From NCBI GenBank assembly GCA_021790295.1, contig JAJYIC010000002.1:1-28475 (forward strand): 28,475 nt of DNA, read 5' to 3'. Numbering within the stretch: the stretch's first letter is position 1; every line of letters starts with the position of its first letter. This DNA is from Pseudomonadota bacterium (GTDB lineage: Bacteria > Pseudomonadota > Alphaproteobacteria > ATCC43930 > CGMCC-115725). The translations under genes and the position numbers were made by a program. The notes under the pieces are model-generated. The model was not told where the DNA came from and made no database searches. It saw nothing but the letters and a program-made list of their open reading frames with translations. Shown piece after piece: positions 1 to 7,044 of this stretch.

Positions 1-26
1 GTTCGGATCGGATAACGAAAACGACT

Positions 27-230
27 ATGCCCAATTCTGCCGTCAAACACCTGGAAGCCGAAATCAAGGAACTGGAATACGAACTCCACAACGTTCTGCC
101 CAAGGAACTCGAACGCGCGCGCGCCTCTGAGGCGCCTCTTCTCGGGGAAGCAAACGAGGCCATTTTCGCGGGCGAACTCGCTCTTTCCCCGAGCGAAATC
201 CAAACCCTCAGCGCGGAACGGGTGTTGTGA
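27..230 (+). CDS. Small coiled-coil-like protein of unknown function, possibly 5'-incomplete
   Basis: This encodes 67 residues if read from the ATG at 27. The same frame has no stop between position 3 and that ATG, so the gene may begin upstream of the window and only its C-terminal part may be visible. The first half is rich in Glu, Leu, Lys and Arg with heptad-like spacing (HLEAEIKELEYELHNVLPK), which suggests a helical hairpin or coiled coil. Its pattern faintly recalls the N-terminal domain of GreA, but this is too weak to assign. The stop codon overlaps the GTG start of the CoA-transferase by GTGA, so the two are probably translationally coupled. I do not recognise a function. The tight coupling to an acyl-CoA gene is the best argument that it is real. 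Confidence 0.55.
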   Translation: MPNSAVKHLEAEIKELEYELHNVLPKELERARASEAPLLGEANEAIFAGELALSPSEIQTLSAERVL

Positions 231-1402
231 GCAAAGCAAAAAGAAAGGGCGCTCTCGAGGGGGTTCGCATCCTCGATTTCAGTTGGGTTTGGGCGGGACC
301 CCAGGCGACCAAGATGCTCGGCGCCATGGGCGCGGAAGTGATCAAGATCGAAACCGCGACGCGGCCCGAATTCACCAACCGCGTCGGCTGGTTCCGCGTT
401 CTCAACAACAACAAGAAAAGCTGCAGCATCGACATACGCCACCCCCGAGGCCAGGATCTGATCCGCGCTCTCGCGGTCAAAAGCGATGTCGTGGTCGAGA
501 ATTTTTCCTCCGGCGTTTTATCGAAGTATGGGCTCGGTTACGAAGATCTCCGGCGCCTCTGCCCCGACATCGTTTTCCTCTCCGCTTCGGGCGTGGGGCG
601 CACCGGCCCGCAACAGAGCGCTCTTGCCTACGGCACGCTGTTGCAAGCCTATAGCGGCCGCGCGGGGATGATCGGCGCCGTCAATCCGCGCATGGAAGCG
701 ATGGGGATCCAGCCCGCCTGGACGGATCCCATCACCGCATTATGGGAAGGGGTTGCGATCCTCGCCGCCCTCATTCATAGGCGTCAGAGCGGAGCGGGCG
801 CCTTTATCGATCTCTCGATGCTCGAAAGCACCGTGGCGCTTTTGCCCGAGGCTCTTTTGCGTCAAGGGCTCGGTTTGAGCGAGGCGGGAGGGAATTCGGA
901 AAAGGGCGCCGCCCCTTGCGGCTCTTTCCGCTGCGCGGGCGAAGATGCCTGGCTCGCGCTTTCGGTGCGCTCGCAGGAAGAGTGGCTCGGGCTTGCCCGG
1001 GCGATGAGGCGCCCCGATCTCGAGGCGGACCCGCGCTATGCCGACCCTTCCCTCCGCCTCGCCCAAAAAGAGGCGCTTGACGGCGAAGTCGCCGCCTGGC
1101 TGCGGGGAGAAGACGCGGCCGAAGCCGAAGCGCTGTTGCAGGCGCAGAGGGTTCCGGCGGCGCGGGCGCGCCATATCGGTGAGTTGATCGAGGATCCTCA
1201 CGTCATCGCCCGCGGGCTTTACGCCCACCTTGCGGACGGCTCCTGCACGACCACGCTCCCCTGGATCGACGACACCGGCGGGCGCGGCGTTTCGACGCCA
1301 ACGCCGCGCCTCGGGGCGGATAACGAGATGGTTCTCGGTTCGCTTTTGGGCTTGAGCCGGGAGCGCATCGAGGAACTCGTCGCCGCCGGAGCGGTGCGCT
1401 GA
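227..1402 (+). CDS. Class III (CaiB/BaiF, formyl-CoA transferase-like) CoA-transferase
   Basis: This 391-residue protein has the normal length for family III CoA-transferases, which move CoA between carboxylic acids through an aspartyl-CoA thioester intermediate. The N-terminal Rossmann-type block (GVRILDFSWVWAGPQATKMLGAMGAEVIKIE) and the block VVVENFSSGVLSKYGLGYE are typical. The catalytic aspartate is present at about residue 167 in AWTDPITALWEG, followed by the usual helix and GAFIDLSMLES. The GTG start overlaps the stop of the upstream small gene, and the frame is closed before it. The MaoC-type hydratase follows 72 bp downstream, so the three genes probably form one operon acting on the same CoA ester. 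The donor and acceptor acids cannot be read from sequence. Alpha-methylacyl-CoA racemase, a related fold, is a less likely alternative. Confidence 0.9.
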   Translation: MSKAKRKGALEGVRILDFSWVWAGPQATKMLGAMGAEVIKIETATRPEFTNRVGWFRVLNNNKKSCSIDIRHPRGQDLIRALAVKSDVVVENFSSGVLSKYGLGYEDLRRLCPDIVFLSASGVGRTGPQQSALAYGTLLQAYSGRAGMIGAVNPRMEAMGIQPAWTDPITALWEGVAILAALIHRRQSGAGAFIDLSMLESTVALLPEALLRQGLGLSEAGGNSEKGAAPCGSFRCAGEDAWLALSVRSQEEWLGLARAMRRPDLEADPRYADPSLRLAQKEALDGEVAAWLRGEDAAEAEALLQAQRVPAARARHIGELIEDPHVIARGLYAHLADGSCTTTLPWIDDTGGRGVSTPTPRLGADNEMVLGSLLGLSRERIEELVAAGAVR

Positions 1403-1474
1403 AGAGGGGCGCGCCTCTCGCGTCCCTTTGCGCCCCGGTTCCGCGCCCTTTCAACGGCAAAAGGAGAAGAAGGC

Positions 1475-2464
1475 ATGCGCCCAGTCCTTTCAGTCGAGCC
1501 GCCCGAGCTTTTCTTCGAGGATTTTGACGAAGGCGGGGAATTTCCGGTCGAGACCCGGGGGCCTTTGATGGTCGGCCATCAGGTGCGCTGGGCGGGCGCG
1601 ACCGACAATTACGATTCGGAATTCCACCACGACGAATATGTGGCAAAGGCCCAAGGGCTGCCGGGAATCCTTCTCTCCGGCCCTTTTATCGCCGCCTGGC
1701 TTCTCTCCTCGATCAACCGCTGGATGGGACGAGAAGCGCGCGTCCTGCGCTTTGCCGACCGCAACACCGGCTGGATCATGCCGCGCGAGGTTTTGCGCTT
1801 TGAGGGCCGCGTCGCAAGCACCGCCCGGCAGGAAGGAGGAGGCCTTGTCGATCTCGATTGCCGGGTCGAAAACGATCGCGGCGTTACGGTGACGACGGCG
1901 AGGGCGAGTCTCCTCCTGCCTTCGCGCGAGAAAAGCGCCAAGAGGGCGGCGCTTTCGCCCCTCGCACCGGAAGAAAACGCCAGGGAAAACGGCACGGAAA
2001 ACCGGGCGCCCGTTGGCGCCGGGGCGCTCGAAGCCGAACTGCAAAAAATGCTCGGGCCGATGGGCGAACCCGAAACCTTGCCGATCGAACTCCTCGCCGT
2101 CAGGCGCATGGCGACGACCGTCGAGGATTTCGATCCGATCCATTTCGACGAGGAAAAAGCGCGCTCCCGCGGCTATCGCGGGATCGTCGCGCCTTGGCCC
2201 ATCCTATGGCTTCTCTATTTCAACTGTTCGCATCAGAGGCCGCAATTCTCTTTCGGCAAGGCCACCGTTCACGGCGAAGACGCCTATGCGTTTTTCGAAC
2301 CGATCATCGTTGGCGACAGCATCACGGTCGAGGCCGCGGTCACCGATGCGCGGGTGAAAGAGGGCCGTTCCGGCCTTCTCGGCTTTCTCACGACGGAGCG
2401 CCGTTTTGTCAACGGTTCGGGGAAGTTGTGCGCCACCCTGCGCACCCTCGTGATCAGGCGTTGA
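1475..2464 (+). CDS. Two-domain MaoC / FAS1-like hot-dog hydratase
   Basis: This 329-residue protein contains two hot-dog domains. Residues about 10-150 look like a MaoC C-terminal-type domain, with the hydratase-like motif FHHDEYVAKAQGLPGILLSG. Residues about 200-329 look like the FAS1-like dehydratase N-domain, with DFDPIHFDEEKARSRGYRGIVAP. The order (MaoC first, FAS1-like second) is reversed from the usual FAS1-like-then-MaoC order. A lower-complexity Ala/Glu-rich linker lies near residues 155-190. The predicted role is reversible hydration of a 2-enoyl-CoA. The start is supported by AAGGAG at 1461-1466, eight bases before the ATG. It follows the CoA-transferase and probably shares its substrate. 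Separate single-domain versions of both halves occur in this window at 11607-12110 and 12123-12707. Confidence 0.85.
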   Translation: MRPVLSVEPPELFFEDFDEGGEFPVETRGPLMVGHQVRWAGATDNYDSEFHHDEYVAKAQGLPGILLSGPFIAAWLLSSINRWMGREARVLRFADRNTGWIMPREVLRFEGRVASTARQEGGGLVDLDCRVENDRGVTVTTARASLLLPSREKSAKRAALSPLAPEENARENGTENRAPVGAGALEAELQKMLGPMGEPETLPIELLAVRRMATTVEDFDPIHFDEEKARSRGYRGIVAPWPILWLLYFNCSHQRPQFSFGKATVHGEDAYAFFEPIIVGDSITVEAAVTDARVKEGRSGLLGFLTTERRFVNGSGKLCATLRTLVIRR

Positions 2465-2576
2465 AAAGGGTTCCCGGATTAGACACGGGAGCCTGCCTGC
2501 GAGGATCGAGACCCTTGGGTCAGGCCCCGCAAGGCGGCTTCCGCTGCGGCTTCGGCTCTGCCCTCGGCATCACTTC

Positions 2577-2780
2577 CTAGGGCGCGCGGGCATAGTTTTC
2601 GGGGTGGGCGAGAAACTTGCTGCGACATTCGAGGCTGTCGAAATAATACCACGTACCGTTGTAGAATTGCCGCGTCCCCTTCGCCGGATCGGTCTCCGGT
2701 GCGCCGTGGGCGGTAAAACCTGTGGTCGCGCGCGCCGCCCTTTCATCGATGGCCTTGCCGCAAACCGGACACTCTGCCAT
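2577..2780 (-). CDS. Small YHS / zinc-ribbon-like protein
   Basis: This 67-residue protein begins with a CPVCG knuckle at residues 4-8. It ends with a YHS-type segment, WYYFDSLECRSKFLAHPENY, whose cysteine would be a further metal ligand. YHS domains are small metal-binding modules found alone or attached to metal-handling and oxygenase proteins. The gene lies 57 bp downstream of the acyl-CoA dehydrogenase at 2838-4019 on the same strand, so it probably belongs to that operon. A purine-rich stretch (AGGGAGAAAAGGGG) precedes the ATG. Its role beside the dehydrogenases is unknown; an accessory or metal-chaperone function is only a guess. It converges on the MaoC-type gene with 112 bp between the two stop codons, where I see no clear terminator. 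Confidence 0.8.
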   Translation of the reverse strand: MAECPVCGKAIDERAARATTGFTAHGAPETDPAKGTRQFYNGTWYYFDSLECRSKFLAHPENYARAP

Positions 2781-2837
2781 GCCCCTTTTCTCCCTTTGCT
2801 GATTGCGCGCGAAATTTTCCGGCTTCTCGCTCCCCTT

Positions 2838-4019
2838 TCAGGGTTCGGGAACGACCGGCACCGGTCTCCCCAGAATGACGCGCCCCGGATGGTCGAGAAG
2901 CGCCTCGGCGATCCGCGCGCGATGCTCGTAGCTGGTGCCGAGCCTCAAGGTCCATGCCGCGACGCGCCGGTACCAGAGGTGAAGGTCGAATTCCATCATA
3001 AAGCCGATCCCGCCATGGATCGTCTGGCAAAGGCGAACCACCGCCTCGCATTTCTCGTTGCAAAAGGCCTTGGCCTGGGAAACCTCGACAGCGGCCGGAA
3101 GGCCCTGATCCATCTTCCAAAGCGCCTCAGAGGTGAGAAGCTCGCCGCCGTCGATCCACATCAGCATGTCGGCGCCCATATGCCAGATCGATTGGAAGGC
3201 GCCGATAGGCTGGCCGAAAGCGCGGCGGAATTTGGCGTATTCGATCGCGGTTTCGAAGTCTTTGCGCGTCGCCCCCAGCATCTCCGAGCAAAGAAGGGCG
3301 GTCGCCTCCTCCAAGAGGCGCTGCGCGGCCGGCGCTCCCTCATGGAGCCTTCCGACAAGAGAGGATTTGGGGACCAGGACATCGGCAAAGGTCACTTCGC
3401 TCACCTTGTCTTTGGCGAGGGTGACGAGAGGCCTCTCGGAAATGCCGCGGGTCTTGGTGTCGACAAGGAAAAGCGAAAGCCCGGCGCTTTGCGGCGAAGC
3501 CGGAGCGGTGCGGCAAACGACGAGACAGCGATCGGCGGCGGCAAAATTTTCGACAAAAAGCTTGGTGCCGTTGATGACGAAATCAGCGCCCGACGCTTTC
3601 GCTTCGGTCTTGACCGTTTGCGGGAGAAAACGCGGATCCTGTTCCGAGAAAGCCCAGGTGAGGACGGTGTCGCCGGCGCTGACGGCCGGCAGCAGGGAAG
3701 CCTTCTCTTCTTCCGAGCCCTCTCTTGCAACGGCGAGAGCCGTCACCACCGTAGAGAGAAGCGGCAAAGGGGCGACGGCGCGCCCGATCTCTCCGAAAAT
3801 GAGGCCGAGATAGGTGAGAGGCATGCCGCTTCCGCCATAGCGTTCGGGCAAAGCCATCCCTTGCCAGCCGAGATCCGCGGCCTTTTTCCACAACGCCGGA
3901 GGATAGCCTTTGGCGTCGTTTTCCATCTCGCGTACGAGGCGGGTCGGGCATTCCGCCTCGAGGAACTTGCGGGCGGTCTCACGGACCATCAATTCTTCTT
4001 CAGTCAGTGTCGTATCCAT
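2838..4019 (-). CDS. Acyl-CoA dehydrogenase, probable non-catalytic partner subunit
   Basis: This 393-residue protein is of ACAD (FAD-dependent acyl-CoA dehydrogenase) type. The start was placed at the ATG at 4019, beginning MDTTLTEEEL, because a strong GGAGG site precedes it; the open frame upstream to 4136 lacks family similarity. Recognisable blocks are LGWQGMALPERYGG, EYAKFRRAFGQPIGAFQSIWH, and the C-terminal IHGGIGFMMEFDLHLWYRR. Aligned by eye, neither usual base is present: the glutamate of the medium-chain YEGT motif corresponds to Leu in RLGTS, and the isovaleryl-CoA dehydrogenase-type glutamate corresponds to Ala in LLEEAT. The usual TEPxAGSD flavin-loop motif is also degenerate (SEQDPRF). 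It lies 82 bp after the second ACAD gene. An alpha2beta2 heteromer, as known for steroid-degrading ACAD pairs, is the most economical reading. Confidence 0.85.
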   Translation of the reverse strand: MDTTLTEEELMVRETARKFLEAECPTRLVREMENDAKGYPPALWKKAADLGWQGMALPERYGGSGMPLTYLGLIFGEIGRAVAPLPLLSTVVTALAVAREGSEEEKASLLPAVSAGDTVLTWAFSEQDPRFLPQTVKTEAKASGADFVINGTKLFVENFAAADRCLVVCRTAPASPQSAGLSLFLVDTKTRGISERPLVTLAKDKVSEVTFADVLVPKSSLVGRLHEGAPAAQRLLEEATALLCSEMLGATRKDFETAIEYAKFRRAFGQPIGAFQSIWHMGADMLMWIDGGELLTSEALWKMDQGLPAAVEVSQAKAFCNEKCEAVVRLCQTIHGGIGFMMEFDLHLWYRRVAAWTLRLGTSYEHRARIAEALLDHPGRVILGRPVPVVPEP

Positions 4020-4101
4020 AAGAGATCCTCCAGGAAGAGCCCCTTTCGGGCCTCGCCCGTTTCGATCATTGCGCCTGAAAAAAGCCGGCCTCGAACCGCC
4101 C

Positions 4102-5331
4102 TCACTTGCGCGGCATGTCGAGACCGCGGCGGGCAACTTGGTCGCGCATGACCTGAGTGCTGCCGTGGTTTATCCCGGACTGGAAGGCGCCCATCAGATT
4201 GTGGGCGAAAACGCCGCTTTCGATCGCCAGAGGCGAGCCGTTGAGCAACTGCCCGTAAGGCCCCAAAATCTGGGCGATGGCTTCGGTCGTCTTGACCCCG
4301 TGTTCGGGCGCCCAGACCTTCTCGGCAGAACCTTCATAAGTGAAATTGCCGCCGTGCTCGACGATCGACATGCTGCGCATCGTCATCAGGCGGCAGATCT
4401 GGGCCTCGATCCACAATTCCGCGATCTTGTCCCTGACCGCCGGATCCTTGGCCGGGGCATAACCGTCGAAGCTGTTCTCCTTGATCCAATTGACGATATC
4501 TTCGTCGCGGCGGACCGAAATGAGATAGCGCATGGCGCCGACCCGGTCGAGGTTGAGCCCCATGGCGCCGACCCGCCAGCCTTCGTTCTCCGCTCCGAGA
4601 AGAGCCGACCGCGGCACCCTTACGTCATCGAAGAAAACCTCGTTTGTCCGGGCCGTGCCGTAGGTCGTTCCGCTCGGCGCCCTGGGGGCGTTCTGGATCG
4701 TCCACAAAGGCCGCACGGTAATGCCCGGGGTATCCATCGGGATGAGAAAGATGGAGATGCCCCGGTGCTTGGGAAGATCGGGGTTGGTGCGGGCCATCAG
4801 GTAGATGTGGGTGGCGAAATGAGCGGCCGAGGTGTACATCTTCTGGCCGTTGATGGCGAACTCCTCGCCGTTGCCGACGCCGACGGCCCGGCACTGCAAG
4901 GAAGCGAGATCCGCCCCGGCGTTCGGCTCGGTAAAACCCAAGGCAAAGGAAACTTCGCCGCTGATAAGCCTTGGAATGAAATAGCGCTTCTGCTCTTCCG
5001 TTCCGGCGGCGAGGATTGCGGGCGCGCCGCTTCCGCCGAGCCCGACGGCGATGTTGACCCGGCCGAATTCTTCCTCGACGATGTATTGAGAGAGGCGGTC
5101 GCCGCCCTGCCCTCCGTACTCCTTGGGATAGCTGATCCCGAGCCAGCCGCGCGCCGCGATCTTTTGGAAAAGCTCGTAAAGAGGACCGCTTTTATGACGG
5201 CTCGGGCTTGCGCCGAAGCCGTCGTTCAACTCCTCCATCTCCGCGCGCAACTCCGGGGTCAGGTTTTCGGCGATAAAGGCGCGCACGCTTTTGCGAAGAG
5301 CCTCTTGCTCCGGTGTGTATCCGAAATCCAT
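4102..5331 (-). CDS. Acyl-CoA dehydrogenase, probable catalytic subunit
   Basis: This 409-residue ACAD-family flavoprotein has a well-kept N-terminal and middle region: GWLGISYPKEYGGQGG, then the flavin-loop motif FTEPNAGADLAS near residues 133-144, then INGQKMYTSAAH. The medium-chain-type glutamate is replaced (NHGSTQ instead of YEGTSQ). An acidic residue, Asp262 in GLNLDRVGA, lies where isovaleryl-CoA dehydrogenase has its catalytic glutamate. This gene is first in the minus-strand operon with the second dehydrogenase and the YHS protein. The ATG at 5331 is preceded by GGGAG and GAGG elements. Its upstream region is shared with the divergent CoA-transferase pair and contains the FNR-type palindrome. 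The predicted reaction is alpha,beta-dehydrogenation of an acyl-CoA; chain type is unknown. Confidence 0.88.
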   Translation of the reverse strand: MDFGYTPEQEALRKSVRAFIAENLTPELRAEMEELNDGFGASPSRHKSGPLYELFQKIAARGWLGISYPKEYGGQGGDRLSQYIVEEEFGRVNIAVGLGGSGAPAILAAGTEEQKRYFIPRLISGEVSFALGFTEPNAGADLASLQCRAVGVGNGEEFAINGQKMYTSAAHFATHIYLMARTNPDLPKHRGISIFLIPMDTPGITVRPLWTIQNAPRAPSGTTYGTARTNEVFFDDVRVPRSALLGAENEGWRVGAMGLNLDRVGAMRYLISVRRDEDIVNWIKENSFDGYAPAKDPAVRDKIAELWIEAQICRLMTMRSMSIVEHGGNFTYEGSAEKVWAPEHGVKTTEAIAQILGPYGQLLNGSPLAIESGVFAHNLMGAFQSGINHGSTQVMRDQVARRGLDMPRK

Positions 5332-5796
5332 CCTCGTCTCACTCCCTCTTCTTCCGGCTCGCGCAAACAGGGTTTGGCGCAGCCGGACCCTCGCGGGTTG
5401 CCCCGTGCCCCGAAGGACAGAACCGGGGGAAGAGACTATGACGCCAAAGAGGGGCTTCTCAACATGCGAATAAAGCGCCCCCCCGGCGCGGAATCATGGG
5501 CAAGACCCTTTGCCCCGGCGGCGGCCGCCGGAGCGATTGATCCAAATCAATGCCGCGTTTCGAGCGCCCGTCCGAGGCTTTGGCGGGCCGCGCCGGGCAA
5601 AGAGGACCCTAAACGCGGGAAGGCAGAGAACGGTTTTTCTTCGCCACGGCCGAAACGGCCGCACCGTTGGTGAGCCTTTGACGACGGCGAGAAAGCCCTG
5701 CCGCGCGGGAGGAGGCGCGCGCAACCCTGCCGAACGCTTTTCGAAGGGCGGAGAGGGTTTGCCGAGAGCGGCTTTGTTTATAATAAGAGGATGAAC
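5332..5796. other. 465-bp divergent intergenic region
   Basis: This is the spacer between the dehydrogenase operon (-) and the CoA-transferase/ligase operon (+); I find no convincing gene in it. It holds the FNR/FixK-type palindrome at 5537-5550. It also holds an inverted repeat AACGGT (5629-5634) / ACCGTT (5663-5668) enclosing a CGGCCG-AAA-CGGCCG hairpin (5647-5661), and a perfect TATAAT at 5779-5784. That TATAAT lies so close to the start codon that, if used as a -10 box, the transcript would begin almost at the ATG and lose its ribosome binding site, and no good -35 lies 17 bp upstream. I therefore do not call it a promoter. Confidence 0.6.
5537..5550. promoter_or_regulatory. FNR/FixK/Anr-type binding site
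   Basis: The sequence TTGATCCAAATCAA matches the FNR-family consensus TTGAT-N4-ATCAA at every defined position. The palindrome extends one base further on each side (ATTGAT...ATCAAT, 5536-5551). It sits 206 bp upstream of the minus-strand dehydrogenase ATG and 246 bp upstream of the plus-strand CoA-transferase ATG, so it could serve either operon. FNR, Anr and FixK regulators control genes in response to low oxygen or nitrogen oxides. No convincing -10 lies where a class II FNR promoter would need it, so the regulated start site is uncertain. Confidence 0.6.
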
Positions 5797-6993
5797 ATGT
5801 TCCCCTCAGCATTGGACGACATCAAGGTTCTCGATCTGAGCCGGGGGATCGCTGGGCCGCTTTGCGCGAGGCTCCTCGGCGATTTCGGCGCCGATGTGAT
5901 CAAGGTCGAGCCTCGCGAAGGCGAATGCGGGCGGCGCATGCCGCCCTTTTTCGGGACAGAGCCCGATCCCGAAAAAAGCCTCTTCTTCCTTCTCGCCAAT
6001 CTCAACAAGCGCGGCGTCACCCTCGATCTCGAAACCCCGCAAGGCGCGGCCCTCCTCCGCGCCCTCGCCCGCAAGGTCGACGTCGTCGTCGAAAGCTTCC
6101 CTCCGGGCTATCTCGCCTCTCAGGGCCTCGATCTCGCCTCTCTCGAAAGGGAGAACCCGGGGCTCATCATGACCTCGATCACGCCTTTCGGCCAAACCGG
6201 CCCCAAGAGCCATTACAACGGAAACGAGATCGTCGCCTACGCGACGAGCGGAATCATGCACATCAGCGGCACCGCCGATCGCGAGCCTTTGAAACACGGC
6301 GGGTTTCCCGCCCAGTACGAGGCCGGCATGAACGGCATGCTGGCGACTCTCATGGCGCTCCTGGTTCGCGACGAAACCGGAGAGGGCCAGGCGGTTGACG
6401 TCTCGGTGCAGGAGGTTGCGGCCTCGACCCTGGTGATCAATCAGCCTTATTACAGCTGGAGCGGGGGCGTCCAGAACCGCCGGCGTTCGGAGGGGAGCCT
6501 TTTCGGCCAGGTCACCCCATGCAAAGACGGGTTTTTTGTCTGCCAGGAAGGCGGCGGCGCCTCCTGGGATGAGCTGGCCGATTTTTTCGGGCGGGAGGAA
6601 TTGAAAGAGGAGCGTTTTGCCGATCCGGCGCAAAGGGCTTTGAACGGAGAAGCTCTCGACGAGATCCTCTTGGCCGCGACCTGCGAACGCAGCATGGCGG
6701 AAATGTTCGAGACCGCTTGCGGGAAGTACCGGATGCTGTTCGGGATCGTGCAGACCCCTGCCGACCTTGCGCGCTGTCGCCAGCTCGAAGCGCGAAAATT
6801 CTACGAAGAGGTGGACCACCCGGTGATCGGCAGGATCAGGGTTCCATTCCGCCTCTTCAACATGACCGCCGGCGGCGCCCAGTGCCGGCGTCCCTCCCCT
6901 CTCCTCGGCCAGCACAACGATGAGGTCTACGGCGGCGTCCTCGGGCTTTTGGAGAAGGAACGCGCGGAATTGCGCGGCCGCGGCGTCATCTGA
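5797..6993 (+). CDS. Class III CoA-transferase subunit lacking the catalytic aspartate
   Basis: This is a CaiB/BaiF-family protein of 398 residues. Two ATGs are in frame (5791 and 5797); AAGAGG at 5785-5790 touches the first but lies six bases before the second, so 5797 is preferred. Family blocks are clear: IKVLDLSRGIAGPLCARLLG, VVVESFPPGYLASQGLDL, and the segment GEGQAVDVSVQE. In the catalytic segment, where family members have Asp (typically xADxxAG), this protein reads FPAQYEAG, with Gln near residue 173. It is followed only 51 bp before the preferred start of a second CoA-transferase that keeps the aspartate. In the benzylsuccinate CoA-transferase BbsEF, two homologous family III subunits form a heteromer; this pair may be similar. 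Substrate unknown. Confidence 0.9.
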   Translation: MFPSALDDIKVLDLSRGIAGPLCARLLGDFGADVIKVEPREGECGRRMPPFFGTEPDPEKSLFFLLANLNKRGVTLDLETPQGAALLRALARKVDVVVESFPPGYLASQGLDLASLERENPGLIMTSITPFGQTGPKSHYNGNEIVAYATSGIMHISGTADREPLKHGGFPAQYEAGMNGMLATLMALLVRDETGEGQAVDVSVQEVAASTLVINQPYYSWSGGVQNRRRSEGSLFGQVTPCKDGFFVCQEGGGASWDELADFFGREELKEERFADPAQRALNGEALDEILLAATCERSMAEMFETACGKYRMLFGIVQTPADLARCRQLEARKFYEEVDHPVIGRIRVPFRLFNMTAGGAQCRRPSPLLGQHNDEVYGGVLGLLEKERAELRGRGVI

Positions 6994-7044
6994 GTTTTGC
7001 AACTGGGCTGCAGGGCGCCGGGGATGGTGAGGAGCGAAAGCGGA

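Noticed and set aside
4481..4494. A TTGATCCAATTGAC sequence resembling half of an FNR site.
   Set aside because: Only one half matches and it lies inside the dehydrogenase coding sequence.
2604..5673. Long plus-strand open frames of 515 and 587 codons opposite the two dehydrogenase genes.
   Set aside because: They are complements of recognised ACAD genes, have atypical composition and no recognisable domain.
5779..5784. A perfect TATAAT before the CoA-transferase pair.
   Set aside because: A start site 6-7 bases downstream would remove the ribosome binding site, and no -35 element lies at the right spacing.
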